Positions 53,379-62,075 of a DNA stretch of 64,000 nucleotides are shown piece after piece. This DNA comes from Rothia sp035916755 (lineage in GTDB: Bacteria; Actinomycetota; Actinomycetes; Actinomycetales; Micrococcaceae), in contig NZ_JAYWIX010000007.1 of the NCBI RefSeq assembly GCF_035916755.1, positions 124,001 to 188,000 of the forward strand, read 5' to 3'. The notes under the pieces were generated by a model. That model did not search any database and was not told the origin of the DNA. It worked only from the letters and a program-made list of their open reading frames with translations. Every line of letters starts with the position of its first letter. Positions within the stretch are counted from its first letter, which is position 1. The position numbers were made by a program, and so were the translations under genes.

Positions 53379-54470
53379 CTAGAGCTCAACGACCGAGCGA
53401 AGCACCTTACCGGTCTTCATGGTTTCGAAAGCTTCGTTGACCTGGTCCAGGCTGATGCGTTCTGAGACGAAGCCGTCCAGGTCGAGGTTGCCCAGCTGGT
53501 AGTGCTGCACGAACATGGGGAAGTCGCGGGAGGGCAGGGTATCGCCGTACCAGGCTGACTTGATGGAGCCGCCGCGCCCGAAGACCTCATCGAGGGGAGC
53601 CTGCCAGGTGGTGCCGGGGGCGGGCACGCCCACCAGCACGACGCGTCCGGCCAGGTCGCGGGCCTCAAAGGCCTGCTTAAAGGTTGCTTCAACGCCCACA
53701 GCGTCAATGACTAGGTCGGCGCCGAAGCCGTCGGTGAGCTCCTTGATAGCGGCTACCGGGTCCTGGTTCTTAGAGTTGATGACGTGGGTGGCACCGTGCT
53801 CCTTGGCCCGGGCCAGCTTCTCGTCGTCGATGTCTACGGCGATGATGGTGGTTGCCCCGCCCAGCTTGGCGCCGGCAACAGCGGCGGTACCCACACCGCC
53901 ACAGCCAATCACAGCAACGGACTCGCCGCGGGCTACCTCACCGGTGTTGAGAACGGCGCCCAGACCAGCGGTGACGCCACAGCCCAGCAGGCCGATAGCG
54001 GCATACTGGTCTTCGGTCAGCTCAGCCTCAATCTTGGTGCACTGGCCGGCTGCCACCAGGGTCTTCTCGGCAAAGGATCCGATACCCAGAGCGGGGGAGA
54101 GCTCGGTGCCGTCTTCCAGGGTCATCTTCTGGGTGGCGTTGTGGGTGGCGAAGCAGTACTGGGGCTTGCCCTTCTGACAGGCCCGGCACTCGCCGCAGAC
54201 AGCCCGCCAGTTGAGAATAACTAGGTCGCCGGGGGCAACGTTGGTGACGCCCTCGCCCACCGCCTCGACGATGCCGGCTGACTCGTGGCCCAGCAGGTAA
54301 GGGTAGTCGTTGCCGACCCCGCCCTGGACGTAGTGGTGGTCGGTCTGGCAGACACCGCAGGTGAGCACCTTCACCAGGGCCTCGCCCTTGATGGGGTTGG
54401 GCACATTGATGGTAACAACTTCAACGGGCTGATCCTTGGCCAGAGAGACGACGGCCTTGACCTTGTGCAT
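53379..54470 (-). CDS. mscR: S-(hydroxymethyl)mycothiol dehydrogenase
   Basis: 363 residues, start ATG 54470. A zinc-dependent class III-type alcohol dehydrogenase that oxidises the mycothiol adduct of formaldehyde (and can reduce S-nitrosomycothiol). The catalytic zinc ligand is in LTCGVCQTDHHYVQGG, GHESAG follows, and the structural zinc site is CGECRACQKGKPQYC. The NAD-binding motif is GCGGVGTAAVAG. Together with the MBL gene it detoxifies formaldehyde. Mycothiol is limited to Actinobacteria, supporting the taxonomic call. Confidence 0.94.
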   Translation of the reverse strand: MHKVKAVVSLAKDQPVEVVTINVPNPIKGEALVKVLTCGVCQTDHHYVQGGVGNDYPYLLGHESAGIVEAVGEGVTNVAPGDLVILNWRAVCGECRACQKGKPQYCFATHNATQKMTLEDGTELSPALGIGSFAEKTLVAAGQCTKIEAELTEDQYAAIGLLGCGVTAGLGAVLNTGEVARGESVAVIGCGGVGTAAVAGAKLGGATTIIAVDIDDEKLARAKEHGATHVINSKNQDPVAAIKELTDGFGADLVIDAVGVEATFKQAFEARDLAGRVVLVGVPAPGTTWQAPLDEVFGRGGSIKSAWYGDTLPSRDFPMFVQHYQLGNLDLDGFVSERISLDQVNEAFETMKTGKVLRSVVEL

Positions 54471-54530
54471 GGGGCTCCTTCGATAGCGAGAGGGTAAAAA
54501 CATCGGCAGGCAGCTACCTGCTGCTACCCT

Positions 54531-55364
54531 CTACGCTACCGTGTGGTCCGGTTCGCTGCCAGCTCGTGAGACCGCATGACGGGCCATGAAGTCAGCGGAC
54601 GCCCGGCGGGCTTGCCCGCTGGTCAGGGCACTAATATGGTTGCGGCCCGCTAGCTCCAGATAGGCGGACGCCGGGTGCGGCAGGGCCGCGGCAAGGGCGG
54701 GGAGCCCGGTAGCTAGGGTATCGTCGCTGCCGGCAAAGAGGAGGGTGGGGCAGGCAGGTAGCTTATATGGTGTGAAAGGCTCAACCGGCTGGGTGGTAAA
54801 AGCAGCCAGTGCAGCGCGGGGCAGGGGGCTGGCGTCGAGGACGGCCTGGAGCCCCTCTGGTAGGTAGGCGCCGGGAGCGGGGGAAGGTGCCGATAGATAG
54901 GACTGCACCTCATCGAGGTGGGTGGCTAGGGGCAAGCCTCCGAGCGTCAGGCTCTGTACCAGGTGCGGGGAACTGAGCGCTACCTGCCAGCAGATGCGGG
55001 CGCCCAGGGAATAGCCCAGCAGATGAACCGGTGTATCTAAACCTGCCAGAGCCTGGACAAGGGCTGTGCCCAGGGAGGCCATGAGCCCTTCTTGCTGCCA
55101 GGTGACGGCTATCTGCCCGCTAGACTTTCCTGACCCTTCGAGCCCTGCTTCTTCGAGCCGGTGGTAGGGCAGGGTGACCAGATGAATATCTGCCCCCGCC
55201 CGCTGGAGCTGCCGCACCCAACCGGTCCGTTCCCAGGTCACCTCAGGGGTGGATGCAAAACCGTGTACCGCCACCACCTGCTGGCCCTCAAGAAGCCGGA
55301 GCGGAACATCCGCCCCGGCAACGGGAGCACAGAAAGTCTCGACCGAAAGACAGGGCTCGCACAT
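54531..55364 (-). CDS. Alpha/beta hydrolase
   Basis: 277 residues. An HG motif (VAVHGFASTPEVTW) near residue 33, the nucleophile elbow GYSLGAR near 120, and a late aspartate/histidine pair (FAGSDDTLA and GRNHISALTSG) fit the alpha/beta-hydrolase fold of the BioH/MenH type. The first start at ATG 55364 lies five bases after the stop of the YihY gene, so they are probably co-transcribed. Substrate unknown. Confidence 0.8.
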   Translation of the reverse strand: MCEPCLSVETFCAPVAGADVPLRLLEGQQVVAVHGFASTPEVTWERTGWVRQLQRAGADIHLVTLPYHRLEEAGLEGSGKSSGQIAVTWQQEGLMASLGTALVQALAGLDTPVHLLGYSLGARICWQVALSSPHLVQSLTLGGLPLATHLDEVQSYLSAPSPAPGAYLPEGLQAVLDASPLPRAALAAFTTQPVEPFTPYKLPACPTLLFAGSDDTLATGLPALAAALPHPASAYLELAGRNHISALTSGQARRASADFMARHAVSRAGSEPDHTVA

Positions 55365-55369
55365 AGCGT

Positions 55370-56476
55370 CTACTCGGAGTCCTTCTTCTCCTGCTTCTCG
55401 GCCATCTGCTGGAAATCAACACCGTTATGGGCCAGGCGAATCTTGCGGCCCTCTTCGACGAGGTTTTCCTTCTTCTCTTGCAGCTTGATCGCCATGGTGT
55501 CATCGCGAGGGGGCAGCTGAAGCTCGTCCTCAGCCTTGATGCCTGCCTGCAGCTCGCGGCCGCGCTGAATCTCAGCATCAATCTGGGCGCCAAGCAGCAG
55601 CACATTGTTCATGATCCAGATGAAGAGTAGCATCACGATAACGCCACCGATCAGGCCGTAGGTGGCATTGTAGGAGCCGAAGTTCGACACGTAGAAGGTG
55701 AAGCCCAGACCCGCAATAGCCATCACGACCAGGGCAATAGCGGCACCGGGGGTGAGGAAGCGGAACTTGGGCTGCTTGACGTTGGGGGTGGCGAAGTAGA
55801 GCAGGCTAATGAGCACAACGGCCAGAACCAGCATGATGGGGTAGCGCAGCCACATCCATACGCCGATGAAGCCGCCGAGTTCGATAGCGGGCACGGCGTT
55901 CTGCAGGGTGGTCAGCACATCCTCAGAGGACAGCAGCACCAGCATCATGGCAACAACGATCAGCACCATGGCAGCGGTGACGAGCAGGTTGAAGGGGCGC
56001 AGCTTCCAGATGGGGCGGCCTTCTACTACACCGTAGATCTTGTTCATGGAGCGGCCAAAGGCGCCGATGTAGCCCGAGGCAGTCCAGAGGGCGCCGACCA
56101 CACCGGTCACCAGAGCCAGGCCAGCGGTGTCTGAGCTGGTGAGCTGGGTGATGGGATCTTCCAGAAGAGTCAGCATTTCAGCCGGGGCGTAGTCTTCAAG
56201 GAAGTTGAGAATTGCGTTGGTGGTCTGCTGGCCCTGCCCAAAGATACCCAGCAGGGAGACCACGGCCAGTAGGCCGGGGAAGATAGAGAGCACCGTGAAG
56301 TAGGTGAGGGCGGCGGCTAGGTCGGTGCAGCCGTCATTGGTGAATTCGCTCAGGGCGCGCTTGAAGATGTACTTCCAGCTAGAGCCGCTCATATCTGAGA
56401 GCTTGGCGGGCTTGGGAGCCTCTTTGTGGGAGTCCTCGGTGGCGGACCGGCTAATGGTTTGTTCTTCGAGAGCCAT
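55370..56476 (-). CDS. YihY/BrkB family membrane protein
   Basis: 368 residues. Six membrane helices; the family segment ALTYFTVLSIFPGLLAVVSLLG is in the first, LWTASGYIGAF and NNVLLLGAQIDAEIQRGREL follow. The last 60 residues form a charged cytoplasmic tail. The family (once called ribonuclease BN) includes a proposed transporter of unknown substrate. It precedes the alpha/beta hydrolase gene and follows the mqo terminator. Confidence 0.88.
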   Translation of the reverse strand: MALEEQTISRSATEDSHKEAPKPAKLSDMSGSSWKYIFKRALSEFTNDGCTDLAAALTYFTVLSIFPGLLAVVSLLGIFGQGQQTTNAILNFLEDYAPAEMLTLLEDPITQLTSSDTAGLALVTGVVGALWTASGYIGAFGRSMNKIYGVVEGRPIWKLRPFNLLVTAAMVLIVVAMMLVLLSSEDVLTTLQNAVPAIELGGFIGVWMWLRYPIMLVLAVVLISLLYFATPNVKQPKFRFLTPGAAIALVVMAIAGLGFTFYVSNFGSYNATYGLIGGVIVMLLFIWIMNNVLLLGAQIDAEIQRGRELQAGIKAEDELQLPPRDDTMAIKLQEKKENLVEEGRKIRLAHNGVDFQQMAEKQEKKDSE

Positions 56477-56577
56477 AGTGTCGTCCTTTAGGCATGCGGT
56501 GATTTAATCAGTAAACATCTTATCAGTAGCATGATAAATCTTTGAGTTAGCTAAGCACCTGCTTCTTCATCAACAAA

Positions 56578-56608
56578 AGCTGCCCCGGCACATGGTGCCG
56601 AGGCAGCT
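56578..56608 (-). terminator. Intrinsic terminator of mqo
   Basis: AGCTGCCCCGGCAC pairs with GTGCCGAGGCAGCT (one mismatch) around a three-base loop, and TTTTGTTG follows on the minus strand. Between mqo and the YihY gene, so it ends the mqo message. Confidence 0.85.
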
Positions 56609-56652
56609 ATTAGACAGGGTGGCCCATATGGTAGTGGGCGGACGCCGGTGGG

Positions 56653-58131
56653 CTAGTTATCGATACCCAGCACCTTGGCGGTGTGGGCAAAGAGCTCGTC
56701 AGCCAGGTCGTGGTTGTCGTTGAGCTTGACGCCGTAGCCGGGCACCAGCTCCTTGATGCGGGGTTCCCACTCGGTCATCTTGGAGGGGAAGCAACGGGCC
56801 AGCAGAGTCAGCATGATGGGGGCTGCGGTTGAAGCGCCGGGGGAGGCACCGAGCAGGGCTGCGACGGAGCCGTCGCCCGAGGCGATGAGCTCGGTGCCGA
56901 ACTGTAGCACGCCGCCCTTCTTGGCGTCCTTCTTGATAACCTGCACGCGCTGACCGGCGGTGATGAGCTCCCACTCATCTGCTACCGCGGTGGGGTAGTA
57001 CTCACGCAGAGAAGCTACACGCTCGTCGCGGTTCTTGAGCAATTCACCGATGAGGTACTTTGTGAGATCCACGTTATCCAGGCCTGCACGAATCATGGGG
57101 ACCAGGTTGTCCGGACGCAGGGAGAGAGGCAAATCAAGCAGGGACCCCTGCTTGAGGAAGTTGGTCTTAAAGCCAGCGTAGGGGCCAAAGAGCAGGGAAC
57201 GCTTGCCGTTCACGTAGCGGGTGTCGAGGTGGGGCACAGACATGGGCGGGGCACCCACCGAAGCCTGGCCGTAGACCTTGGCATTGTGCTTGAGCGCGGT
57301 TCCTTCGTTGGTGTTGCGGAAGAAGAGGCCCGAGACGGGGAAGCCGCCGAAGCCCTTGCCCTCCTTAATACCTGACTTCTGCAGCAGGTTGAGGGCGCCG
57401 CCACCGGCCCCCAGGAAGACAAACTTGGCACGAATGGTCTGGTTGTGCTCGGAGTTCAGGCGGTTCTTAACCTTAACCAGCCAGCTGCCGTTGCTCTGCT
57501 GCTCGAGGTTGGTGACCTGCTGGCCGTACTGGACGGTGACGCCCTGCTCTACCAGGTAGTCCACCATCTGCTGGGTGAGGTTGCCGAAGTCCACGTCGGT
57601 ACCCTCGGGGGACCAGGTAGCAGCAATCTTCTGGTTGGGGTCGCGGCCCTCAACGGCCAGGGGAGCCCACTGGCGAATCTGGTCAAAATCTGTGGAGAAC
57701 TTCATACGCTCAAAAAGCTTCTGGTTCTCGAAGCTCTCAAAACGCTTGCCCAGGTAGCGCACGTGGTCTTCACCGAAGACCAGGGACATGTGGGGTACGG
57801 GGTTGATGAAGCTGGTGTCCTTGATCTTGCCCTCTTCAACCAGGGAGGCCCAGAGCTGGCGGGAGACCTGGAACTGCTCGTTGATACCCAGTGCCTTGGC
57901 CGGGTCTACGGTGCCGTCGGGGCCTGCCGGGGCGTAGTTGAGTTCGCAGAGCGCTGAGTGGCCGGTACCTGCGTTGTTCCAGGGGTTAGATGACTCCTGG
58001 CCTACCTGGTCCAGACGCTCCAGCAGGGTGATATTCCAGGCGGGCTCTACTTCTTTGAGTAGGACGCCCAGGGTTGCGCTCATAATACCGCCGCCCACTA
58101 GGACGACATCGGTCTGTACTTCGTTTGCCAC
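56653..58131 (-). CDS. mqo: Malate:quinone oxidoreductase
   Basis: 492 residues. A membrane-associated FAD enzyme that oxidises malate to oxaloacetate and passes electrons to the quinone pool, in place of or together with malate dehydrogenase. The FAD motif VVLVGGGIMSATLG is at residues 9-22; NNAGTGHSALCELNYAP and GASPGASTAAPIM are family signatures. Transcribed alone with its own terminator. Length is normal. Confidence 0.96.
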   Translation of the reverse strand: MANEVQTDVVLVGGGIMSATLGVLLKEVEPAWNITLLERLDQVGQESSNPWNNAGTGHSALCELNYAPAGPDGTVDPAKALGINEQFQVSRQLWASLVEEGKIKDTSFINPVPHMSLVFGEDHVRYLGKRFESFENQKLFERMKFSTDFDQIRQWAPLAVEGRDPNQKIAATWSPEGTDVDFGNLTQQMVDYLVEQGVTVQYGQQVTNLEQQSNGSWLVKVKNRLNSEHNQTIRAKFVFLGAGGGALNLLQKSGIKEGKGFGGFPVSGLFFRNTNEGTALKHNAKVYGQASVGAPPMSVPHLDTRYVNGKRSLLFGPYAGFKTNFLKQGSLLDLPLSLRPDNLVPMIRAGLDNVDLTKYLIGELLKNRDERVASLREYYPTAVADEWELITAGQRVQVIKKDAKKGGVLQFGTELIASGDGSVAALLGASPGASTAAPIMLTLLARCFPSKMTEWEPRIKELVPGYGVKLNDNHDLADELFAHTAKVLGIDN

Positions 58132-58293
58132 GTGATTGACACTCCGTCACTCTAAGACTGTGGTGCCCGACGCTGGACACCGGCTGGGGTGGAGCCGCTC
58201 GGCCCCGTTCTCTTCTTTAGAGTAGTACAGATAGGGCGACCTACCTAACACGCACAGTTCTTTGACGCTCTTTTGCAGACGCCCGGTAGAGGT

Positions 58294-60021
58294 TTAGTCG
58301 TCGATGTGCACGGTAGAGAAATCATCGATGCAGGTGGCGCTCACCGTGTAGGTGCGCACCCGCTGGCCCTGGGTGACGCCCGAGACCGGGTAGACCAGAG
58401 GGATGGCTGAGAGTAGGTTGGCGACCTGGTCGTTGATGTCCTTGTAGGCTTCCCGCCATTCGGCGATATCGGTGTGGGTATCAGCCTCGTCGATAGCCTG
58501 GCGGATACTGGCGTAGCTGGCAGTAACCTTGGTCGGTTCGGTGGCAGCTGCTGTGGAAGTGGGGGAAGGGGTGGCACTGGAGCCTGCGCTCGGGCTGGGT
58601 TCGCTGATGGTGGTGGGGGCGGACGCCGCCGGGGTGAGCACATGCCCCAGAAAGGCGGTGGGGTCGCGGAAGGCCCCGATAAAGCCGGTCAGTTCTAGCC
58701 CATAGTCGGGGTGAGCGGTGGGTACGTCCTCGGTACCGGCGTCTGACCAGCGGTAGGGCTTGGGTACGATGTTGAAGCCTGCCTCAACCAGGTTTGCTGA
58801 AATCAGCGAGTAGATACCTTCGGGAGAGGGTAGGGAAGGTAAAGAGAGGTTAACCGGGTAGTAGAAATCAATGGCCTGGTTGGCGTAGGTGCTGGCGCGC
58901 AGGAGTTCCTGGGCGCGGGTGGGGTTATAGGTGTAGACCTGCGCCATGTCCTCTTTCTTCATCTGGAAGAGGGCGGGGATGAAGTCGGGGGCGGTATTGG
59001 TGCCCTGGGGGTAGTAGGCTTCGACGAGAGCGGCCCTGTCGATGGCGCGGGCCAGGGCCTGGCGCACCCGGGCGTCGTCGAAGGCCGGGTGGGAGAGGTT
59101 GATACCGATATAGGCAATCGCGTAGGGGTCGCGGGACTGCACCGCGTACCCGTCCAGGGCCAGGGGGACGTAGTCCTTGAGGGCTACCTGGTCGTAGGCA
59201 TCGATGCGGCCTTCGAGCAGATTGTAGTAGCGCTTTTCGGCATCGGGGATGGTGAGGAATTCGATGGTGCCAAGGTCGGGGGCCTGCCCTCGGTAGGAGG
59301 CATTACGGGTGAGGACGGCGGTGCTACCGTCCCAGGAACTCAGCGTAAAGGCGCCGGTGCCTACAGGGGAGCCGGTGAGGTAGCCGTCCGCCCCGATAGT
59401 GCTGGGTAGGACCAGCCCGTAGGCCGGCTGGGTGAGGGCCTTGAGGAAGCTGCGGGAGGGGCGGGTTAGCACAATGGTAATGCTTGTATCGCTGGGGGCT
59501 GACCAGCTGCTGACCAGGGAGCCTAGCTGGCTGCCATCGGTTGCCTGGGCTGTTCCAAAGAGCTGGTGGAAGGGCTGGGTCATTCGGGTCAGCGGAGCCT
59601 TCCCCAGGCGAGACCAGCGCTCGATGTTGGCAAGGACGCTATCCGCTGTCAGCTGGCTGCCGTCGCTAAAGCTGGCGTTCTCAACCAAGGCGAAGGTATA
59701 GGTGAGGCCATCCTCGCTGATCTCCCAGCTCTTGGCAAGAGAGGGGGCAGGCTCGCCGGTGTTAACGTCGGCCCGCACCAGGGGTTCTAGAATCTGGGCG
59801 CTGATGCGGTGGCTTTCTACCCGGTAGGTAGCTGCCGGGTCAAGGGTGAGTACCTGGGCGCCCTGGGCAAAACGGAAGGTGGGGCCTGCGCTCTCGGTGG
59901 CGGAGGCGGACGCCGCGGGGGTGGCCTCGGTGGAGGTTGAACAGGCGGAAAGGGCTAGGCCGGCGGTCAGCAGGGAACCGTAGTGAAGCAGGGTGCGACG
60001 GGTGAGGGCTGGTGCTGCCAT
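58294..60021 (-). CDS. Family 5 extracellular solute-binding lipoprotein
   Basis: 575 residues. The signal peptide has a twin-arginine pattern (TRRTLLHYGSLLTAG) and a lipobox LSAC, so export by Tat and lipid anchoring are likely. The mature part is an oligopeptide-binding type protein (FRFAQGAQVLTLDPA, AKSWEISEDGLTYTFAL, DARVRQALARAIDRAAL). Near residue 460 a 40-residue Ser/Thr/Pro/Ala-rich insert interrupts the fold. No permease or ATPase genes are adjacent, so its transporter must lie elsewhere. Substrate unknown. Confidence 0.88.
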   Translation of the reverse strand: MAAPALTRRTLLHYGSLLTAGLALSACSTSTEATPAASASATESAGPTFRFAQGAQVLTLDPAATYRVESHRISAQILEPLVRADVNTGEPAPSLAKSWEISEDGLTYTFALVENASFSDGSQLTADSVLANIERWSRLGKAPLTRMTQPFHQLFGTAQATDGSQLGSLVSSWSAPSDTSITIVLTRPSRSFLKALTQPAYGLVLPSTIGADGYLTGSPVGTGAFTLSSWDGSTAVLTRNASYRGQAPDLGTIEFLTIPDAEKRYYNLLEGRIDAYDQVALKDYVPLALDGYAVQSRDPYAIAYIGINLSHPAFDDARVRQALARAIDRAALVEAYYPQGTNTAPDFIPALFQMKKEDMAQVYTYNPTRAQELLRASTYANQAIDFYYPVNLSLPSLPSPEGIYSLISANLVEAGFNIVPKPYRWSDAGTEDVPTAHPDYGLELTGFIGAFRDPTAFLGHVLTPAASAPTTISEPSPSAGSSATPSPTSTAAATEPTKVTASYASIRQAIDEADTHTDIAEWREAYKDINDQVANLLSAIPLVYPVSGVTQGQRVRTYTVSATCIDDFSTVHIDD

Positions 60022-60089
60022 GAGAGAATCCCCTTCGTTCTGAGGCTCGTTGGCCTAGGCTGTGGCCGCCAGGTTCTGGTTATCAAAAA

Positions 60090-60125
60090 ACCCGTCCAAC
60101 CGTGGATAAACCGGGCTGAACGGGT
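60090..60125 (-). terminator. Intrinsic terminator of tRNA-Leu
   Basis: ACCCGT...ACGGGT with inner pairing around TTTATCC, followed on the minus strand by TTTTTT. Just past the tRNA-Leu 3' end. Confidence 0.8.
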
Positions 60126-60137
60126 GTTTCGCCAGTG

Positions 60138-60219
60138 TGCGCGAGGAGGGACTTGAACCCTCACGCCGTAAGGCACAGGAACCTAAATCCTGCGTGTCTG
60201 CCAATTTCACCACTCGCGC
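60138..60219 (-). tRNA. tRNA-Leu (anticodon TAG)
   Basis: Minus strand, 82 nt with a long variable arm as expected for leucine. Acceptor GCGCGAG/CTCGCGC with discriminator A at 60138, anticodon stem CAGGA/TCCTG with loop TTTAGGT giving TAG, and T-arm GGGTTCAAGTCCC. No encoded CCA. A terminator follows. Confidence 0.94.
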
Positions 60220-60292
60220 ATGCGGTGCTGTCAGCACAACAGTGTCTATGCTACAACACCTTGAGAGGTTTTGCTAAATACGGCCGTCGCGG

Positions 60293-60763
60293 TTAGGCGT
60301 CGATGCCTAGATCTCGGCGGAGCTTGGCAACATGCCCCTTGGCCCGGACGTTGTATTGGGCGACCTCTATGATGCCCTTTTCATCGATGACGAGAGTGGA
60401 ACGGATTAGACCTACATAGGTCTTGCCATAGTTTTTCTTTTCGCCCCAGGCTCCGTAGGCTTCCGCAACCGCGTGGTCTTCGTCAGAGAGCAAGGGGAAA
60501 GTGAGTTCCTGGTTCTCGGTGAAGGTATCGAGGGCCTTGACGCTGTCGGGTGAGATACCCAGGACGGCGTAGCCGTGCGAGGTGAGCGAGGCTAGGTTGT
60601 CTCTAAAATCGCAGGCCTGGGTGGTGCAGCCGGGGGTGGAGGCCTTGGGGTAGAAGTAGACGATGACCTTCTGCCCTGCGTAGTCGGCCAGAGAGACGGT
60701 GACACCTCCTGCAGCGGGCAGGGTGAACTGGGGTGCGGGGGTTCCCGGAGTAAGTCGTTCCAC
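60293..60763 (-). CDS. bcp: Thioredoxin-dependent thiol peroxidase (Bcp/PrxQ family)
   Basis: 156 residues. Reduces hydrogen and organic peroxides. The peroxidatic Cys46 and resolving Cys51 are both in KASTPGCTTQACDFRDN, marking the two-cysteine PrxQ type. Start at ATG 60763. Divergent from the MarR gene, with about 200 bases between; a redox role for that regulator is possible but not shown. Confidence 0.94.
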   Translation of the reverse strand: MERLTPGTPAPQFTLPAAGGVTVSLADYAGQKVIVYFYPKASTPGCTTQACDFRDNLASLTSHGYAVLGISPDSVKALDTFTENQELTFPLLSDEDHAVAEAYGAWGEKKNYGKTYVGLIRSTLVIDEKGIIEVAQYNVRAKGHVAKLRRDLGIDA

Positions 60764-60928
60764 GGGCGTCCTTTCACATGGTGAACAGAAAAGGGGTGCA
60801 GCCTACCGGGCTGCGGCCTTGCTACCAGCTTATCAGGGGCAAGGAACCCTGATTTTTAGCGGAAAAACAGGGTTGTTCAACAATTACTCAGTGTACAGTT
60901 GATTATGTCAAGCACCTGTCATGTCTAG

Positions 60929-60957
60929 GCATATAAGTGCTGAGTATGCTTATAATG
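60929..60957 (+). promoter_or_regulatory. Promoter -10 and possible operator of the MarR gene, leaderless
   Basis: TATAAT at 60951-60956 ends six bases before ATG 60963, placing the transcript start at or very near the ATG. An imperfect inverted repeat (ATAAG, 11 bases, CTTAT) overlaps the -10, a typical place for autorepression by a MarR dimer. No convincing -35 is seen. Confidence 0.55.
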
Positions 60958-60962
60958 GTGCT

Positions 60963-61577
60963 ATGCCAGAAATTCGTAATTGGTCGATTAATCGACTCCT
61001 CTCAACTGCAGCGCGCATGCTGGAATACAGCTGGAATGATCAGCTGAAGTCACTTGGGCTTACCCATGCTGGCGTAACAGCTCTTGGCGTCATTGCCCGC
61101 GAAGGCATGATTTCACAGGTGAAAGTTGCCTCCCTTGTGGGTGTGCAGGCCCAGACCATGGGCAAGACCCTTGCGCGGCTCGAAGCGCACGGGCACGTTT
61201 TCCGCACCCGTAACACTATTGACCGCCGCAGCTACCTTCTAGGTATCACCGAAGAGGGGCGGCGCGTGCTGGCAGAAGCTGAGAATATTGACCGCAAGCT
61301 TGGATCTGCAGGCGAACTCTCTAACCCTGAGTTTCGCGAAATGCTCATTCATATTATCGAGAGCCTCAACGAGCACCATGGCGGTGGCGAGGTGCTGGAC
61401 GATGTGGCCGGTGAGCATACTGCCCAGATTGGGGCTATCACTGAATCTTTAGCAGAGGCTCCGTCGGCAGAGGCCGACGTGCCCGAGGCTAATGTCACGG
61501 AGCCTGTCATTGAACGTGTAAATACCGCTGTTATGGACGTTATTACGCCTGAGATGATTGCCGAGTATCGCAAGTAG
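60963..61577 (+). CDS. MarR family transcriptional regulator
   Basis: 204 residues from ATG 60963; earlier in-frame starts would lie in or before the promoter. The winged-helix domain (about 10-130) includes HAGVTALGVIAREG, SQVKVASLVGVQAQTMGKTLARLEAHG as recognition region and DRRSYLLGITEEG in the wing. After it come about 70 acidic Glu/Ala/Val-rich residues unusual for MarR proteins. Target genes are unknown; autorepression is likely. Confidence 0.9.
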   Translation: MPEIRNWSINRLLSTAARMLEYSWNDQLKSLGLTHAGVTALGVIAREGMISQVKVASLVGVQAQTMGKTLARLEAHGHVFRTRNTIDRRSYLLGITEEGRRVLAEAENIDRKLGSAGELSNPEFREMLIHIIESLNEHHGGGEVLDDVAGEHTAQIGAITESLAEAPSAEADVPEANVTEPVIERVNTAVMDVITPEMIAEYRK

Positions 61578-61583
61578 TGCTTC

Positions 61584-61614
61584 GAGGCCTCCTGCCGTTA
61601 GGGTAGGAGGCCTC
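61584..61614 (+). terminator. Hairpin terminator after the MarR gene
   Basis: GAGGCCTCCT (61584-61593) pairs perfectly with AGGAGGCCTC (61605-61614), with an 11-base loop; a weak T-rich stretch follows. Ends the MarR message before the tRNA-Lys region. Confidence 0.7.
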
Positions 61615-61640
61615 CGGTTTAGGGTACGAATTTCAGTTTT

Positions 61641-61656
61641 TGTGAAGGTCTTCACA
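61641..61656. promoter_or_regulatory. Inverted repeat upstream of the first tRNA-Lys promoter
   Basis: TGTGAAG-GT-CTTCACA is an inverted repeat ending about 15 bases before the -35. Its right end is also the left boundary of the duplicated block; the second copy has only a degenerate version. It may be an operator. Confidence 0.35.
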
Positions 61657-61671
61657 AATGCTGATTTCGGC

Positions 61672-61700
61672 TTGCATGCGCGATAAAAGGTGCGTATAGT
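61672..61700 (+). promoter_or_regulatory. Strong promoter of tRNA-Lys copy 1
   Basis: TTGCAT at 61672-61677 and TATAGT at 61695-61700 are separated by exactly 17 bases, close to the ideal housekeeping sigma promoter. The transcript would start about 40 bases before the tRNA. Confidence 0.88.
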
Positions 61701-61744
61701 AGAACCCGTTGCTGAGACAGGTTCTCGGTCTGACAAGTAAATAT

Positions 61745-61817
61745 GCGCCTCTAGCTCAATTGGCAGAGCAATTGACTCTTAATCAATGGGTTCTGGGTTC
61801 GAGTCCCAGGGGGCGCA
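61745..61817 (+). tRNA. tRNA-Lys (anticodon CTT), copy 1
   Basis: 73 nt. Acceptor GCGCCTC pairs with GGGGCGC (one G-T), discriminator A, D-arm TAGCTCAATTGGCAGAGCA, anticodon loop CTCTTAA giving CTT, T-arm TGGGTTCGAGTCCCA. No encoded CCA. Identical to copy 2. Confidence 0.97.
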
Positions 61818-61822
61818 CAAAA

Positions 61823-61858
61823 GAAGAAGCCCGATCGGTTAGCCGGTCGGGCTTCTTC
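61823..61858 (+). terminator. Terminator of tRNA-Lys copy 1
   Basis: GAAGAAGCCCGATCGG pairs with CCGGTCGGGCTTCTTC around a short loop. It is a near copy of the terminator at 62082-62115. Confidence 0.85.
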
Positions 61859-61929
61859 GTGCCTCAAAGAGGTTTTGCAGGCGGGTAATCATATCTTGTG
61901 TGGAGGTGCTCACAAACGCTGATTTCGGC

Positions 61930-61958
61930 TTGCATGCGCGATAAAAGGTGCGTATAGT
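61930..61958 (+). promoter_or_regulatory. Strong promoter of tRNA-Lys copy 2
   Basis: Same as copy 1: TTGCAT at 61930-61935, 17-base spacer, TATAGT at 61953-61958. Each tRNA thus has its own promoter. Confidence 0.88.
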
Positions 61959-62002
61959 AGAACCCGTTGCTGAGACAGGTTCTCGGTCTGACAAGTAAAT
62001 AT

Positions 62003-62075
62003 GCGCCTCTAGCTCAATTGGCAGAGCAATTGACTCTTAATCAATGGGTTCTGGGTTCGAGTCCCAGGGGGCGCA
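62003..62075 (+). tRNA. tRNA-Lys (anticodon CTT), copy 2
   Basis: Identical in sequence to the tRNA-Lys at 61745-61817, with the same CTT anticodon and no encoded CCA. Reads AAG, the dominant lysine codon in this genome. Confidence 0.97.

Larger units (their letters stand above)
61652..61818 (+). repeat. Tandem duplication, copy 1 (promoter plus tRNA-Lys)
   Basis: 167 bases repeated at 61910-62076 with one difference (T at 61659 against C at 61917). The unit contains a full promoter and the whole tRNA-Lys gene; each copy then has its own, slightly different, terminator. Confidence 0.93.

Noticed and set aside
58180..58260. Iron-box-like sequence (TTAGGTAGG) upstream of mqo
   Set aside because: Only the left half resembles a DtxR/IdeR site; the right half does not match, so no claim is made.
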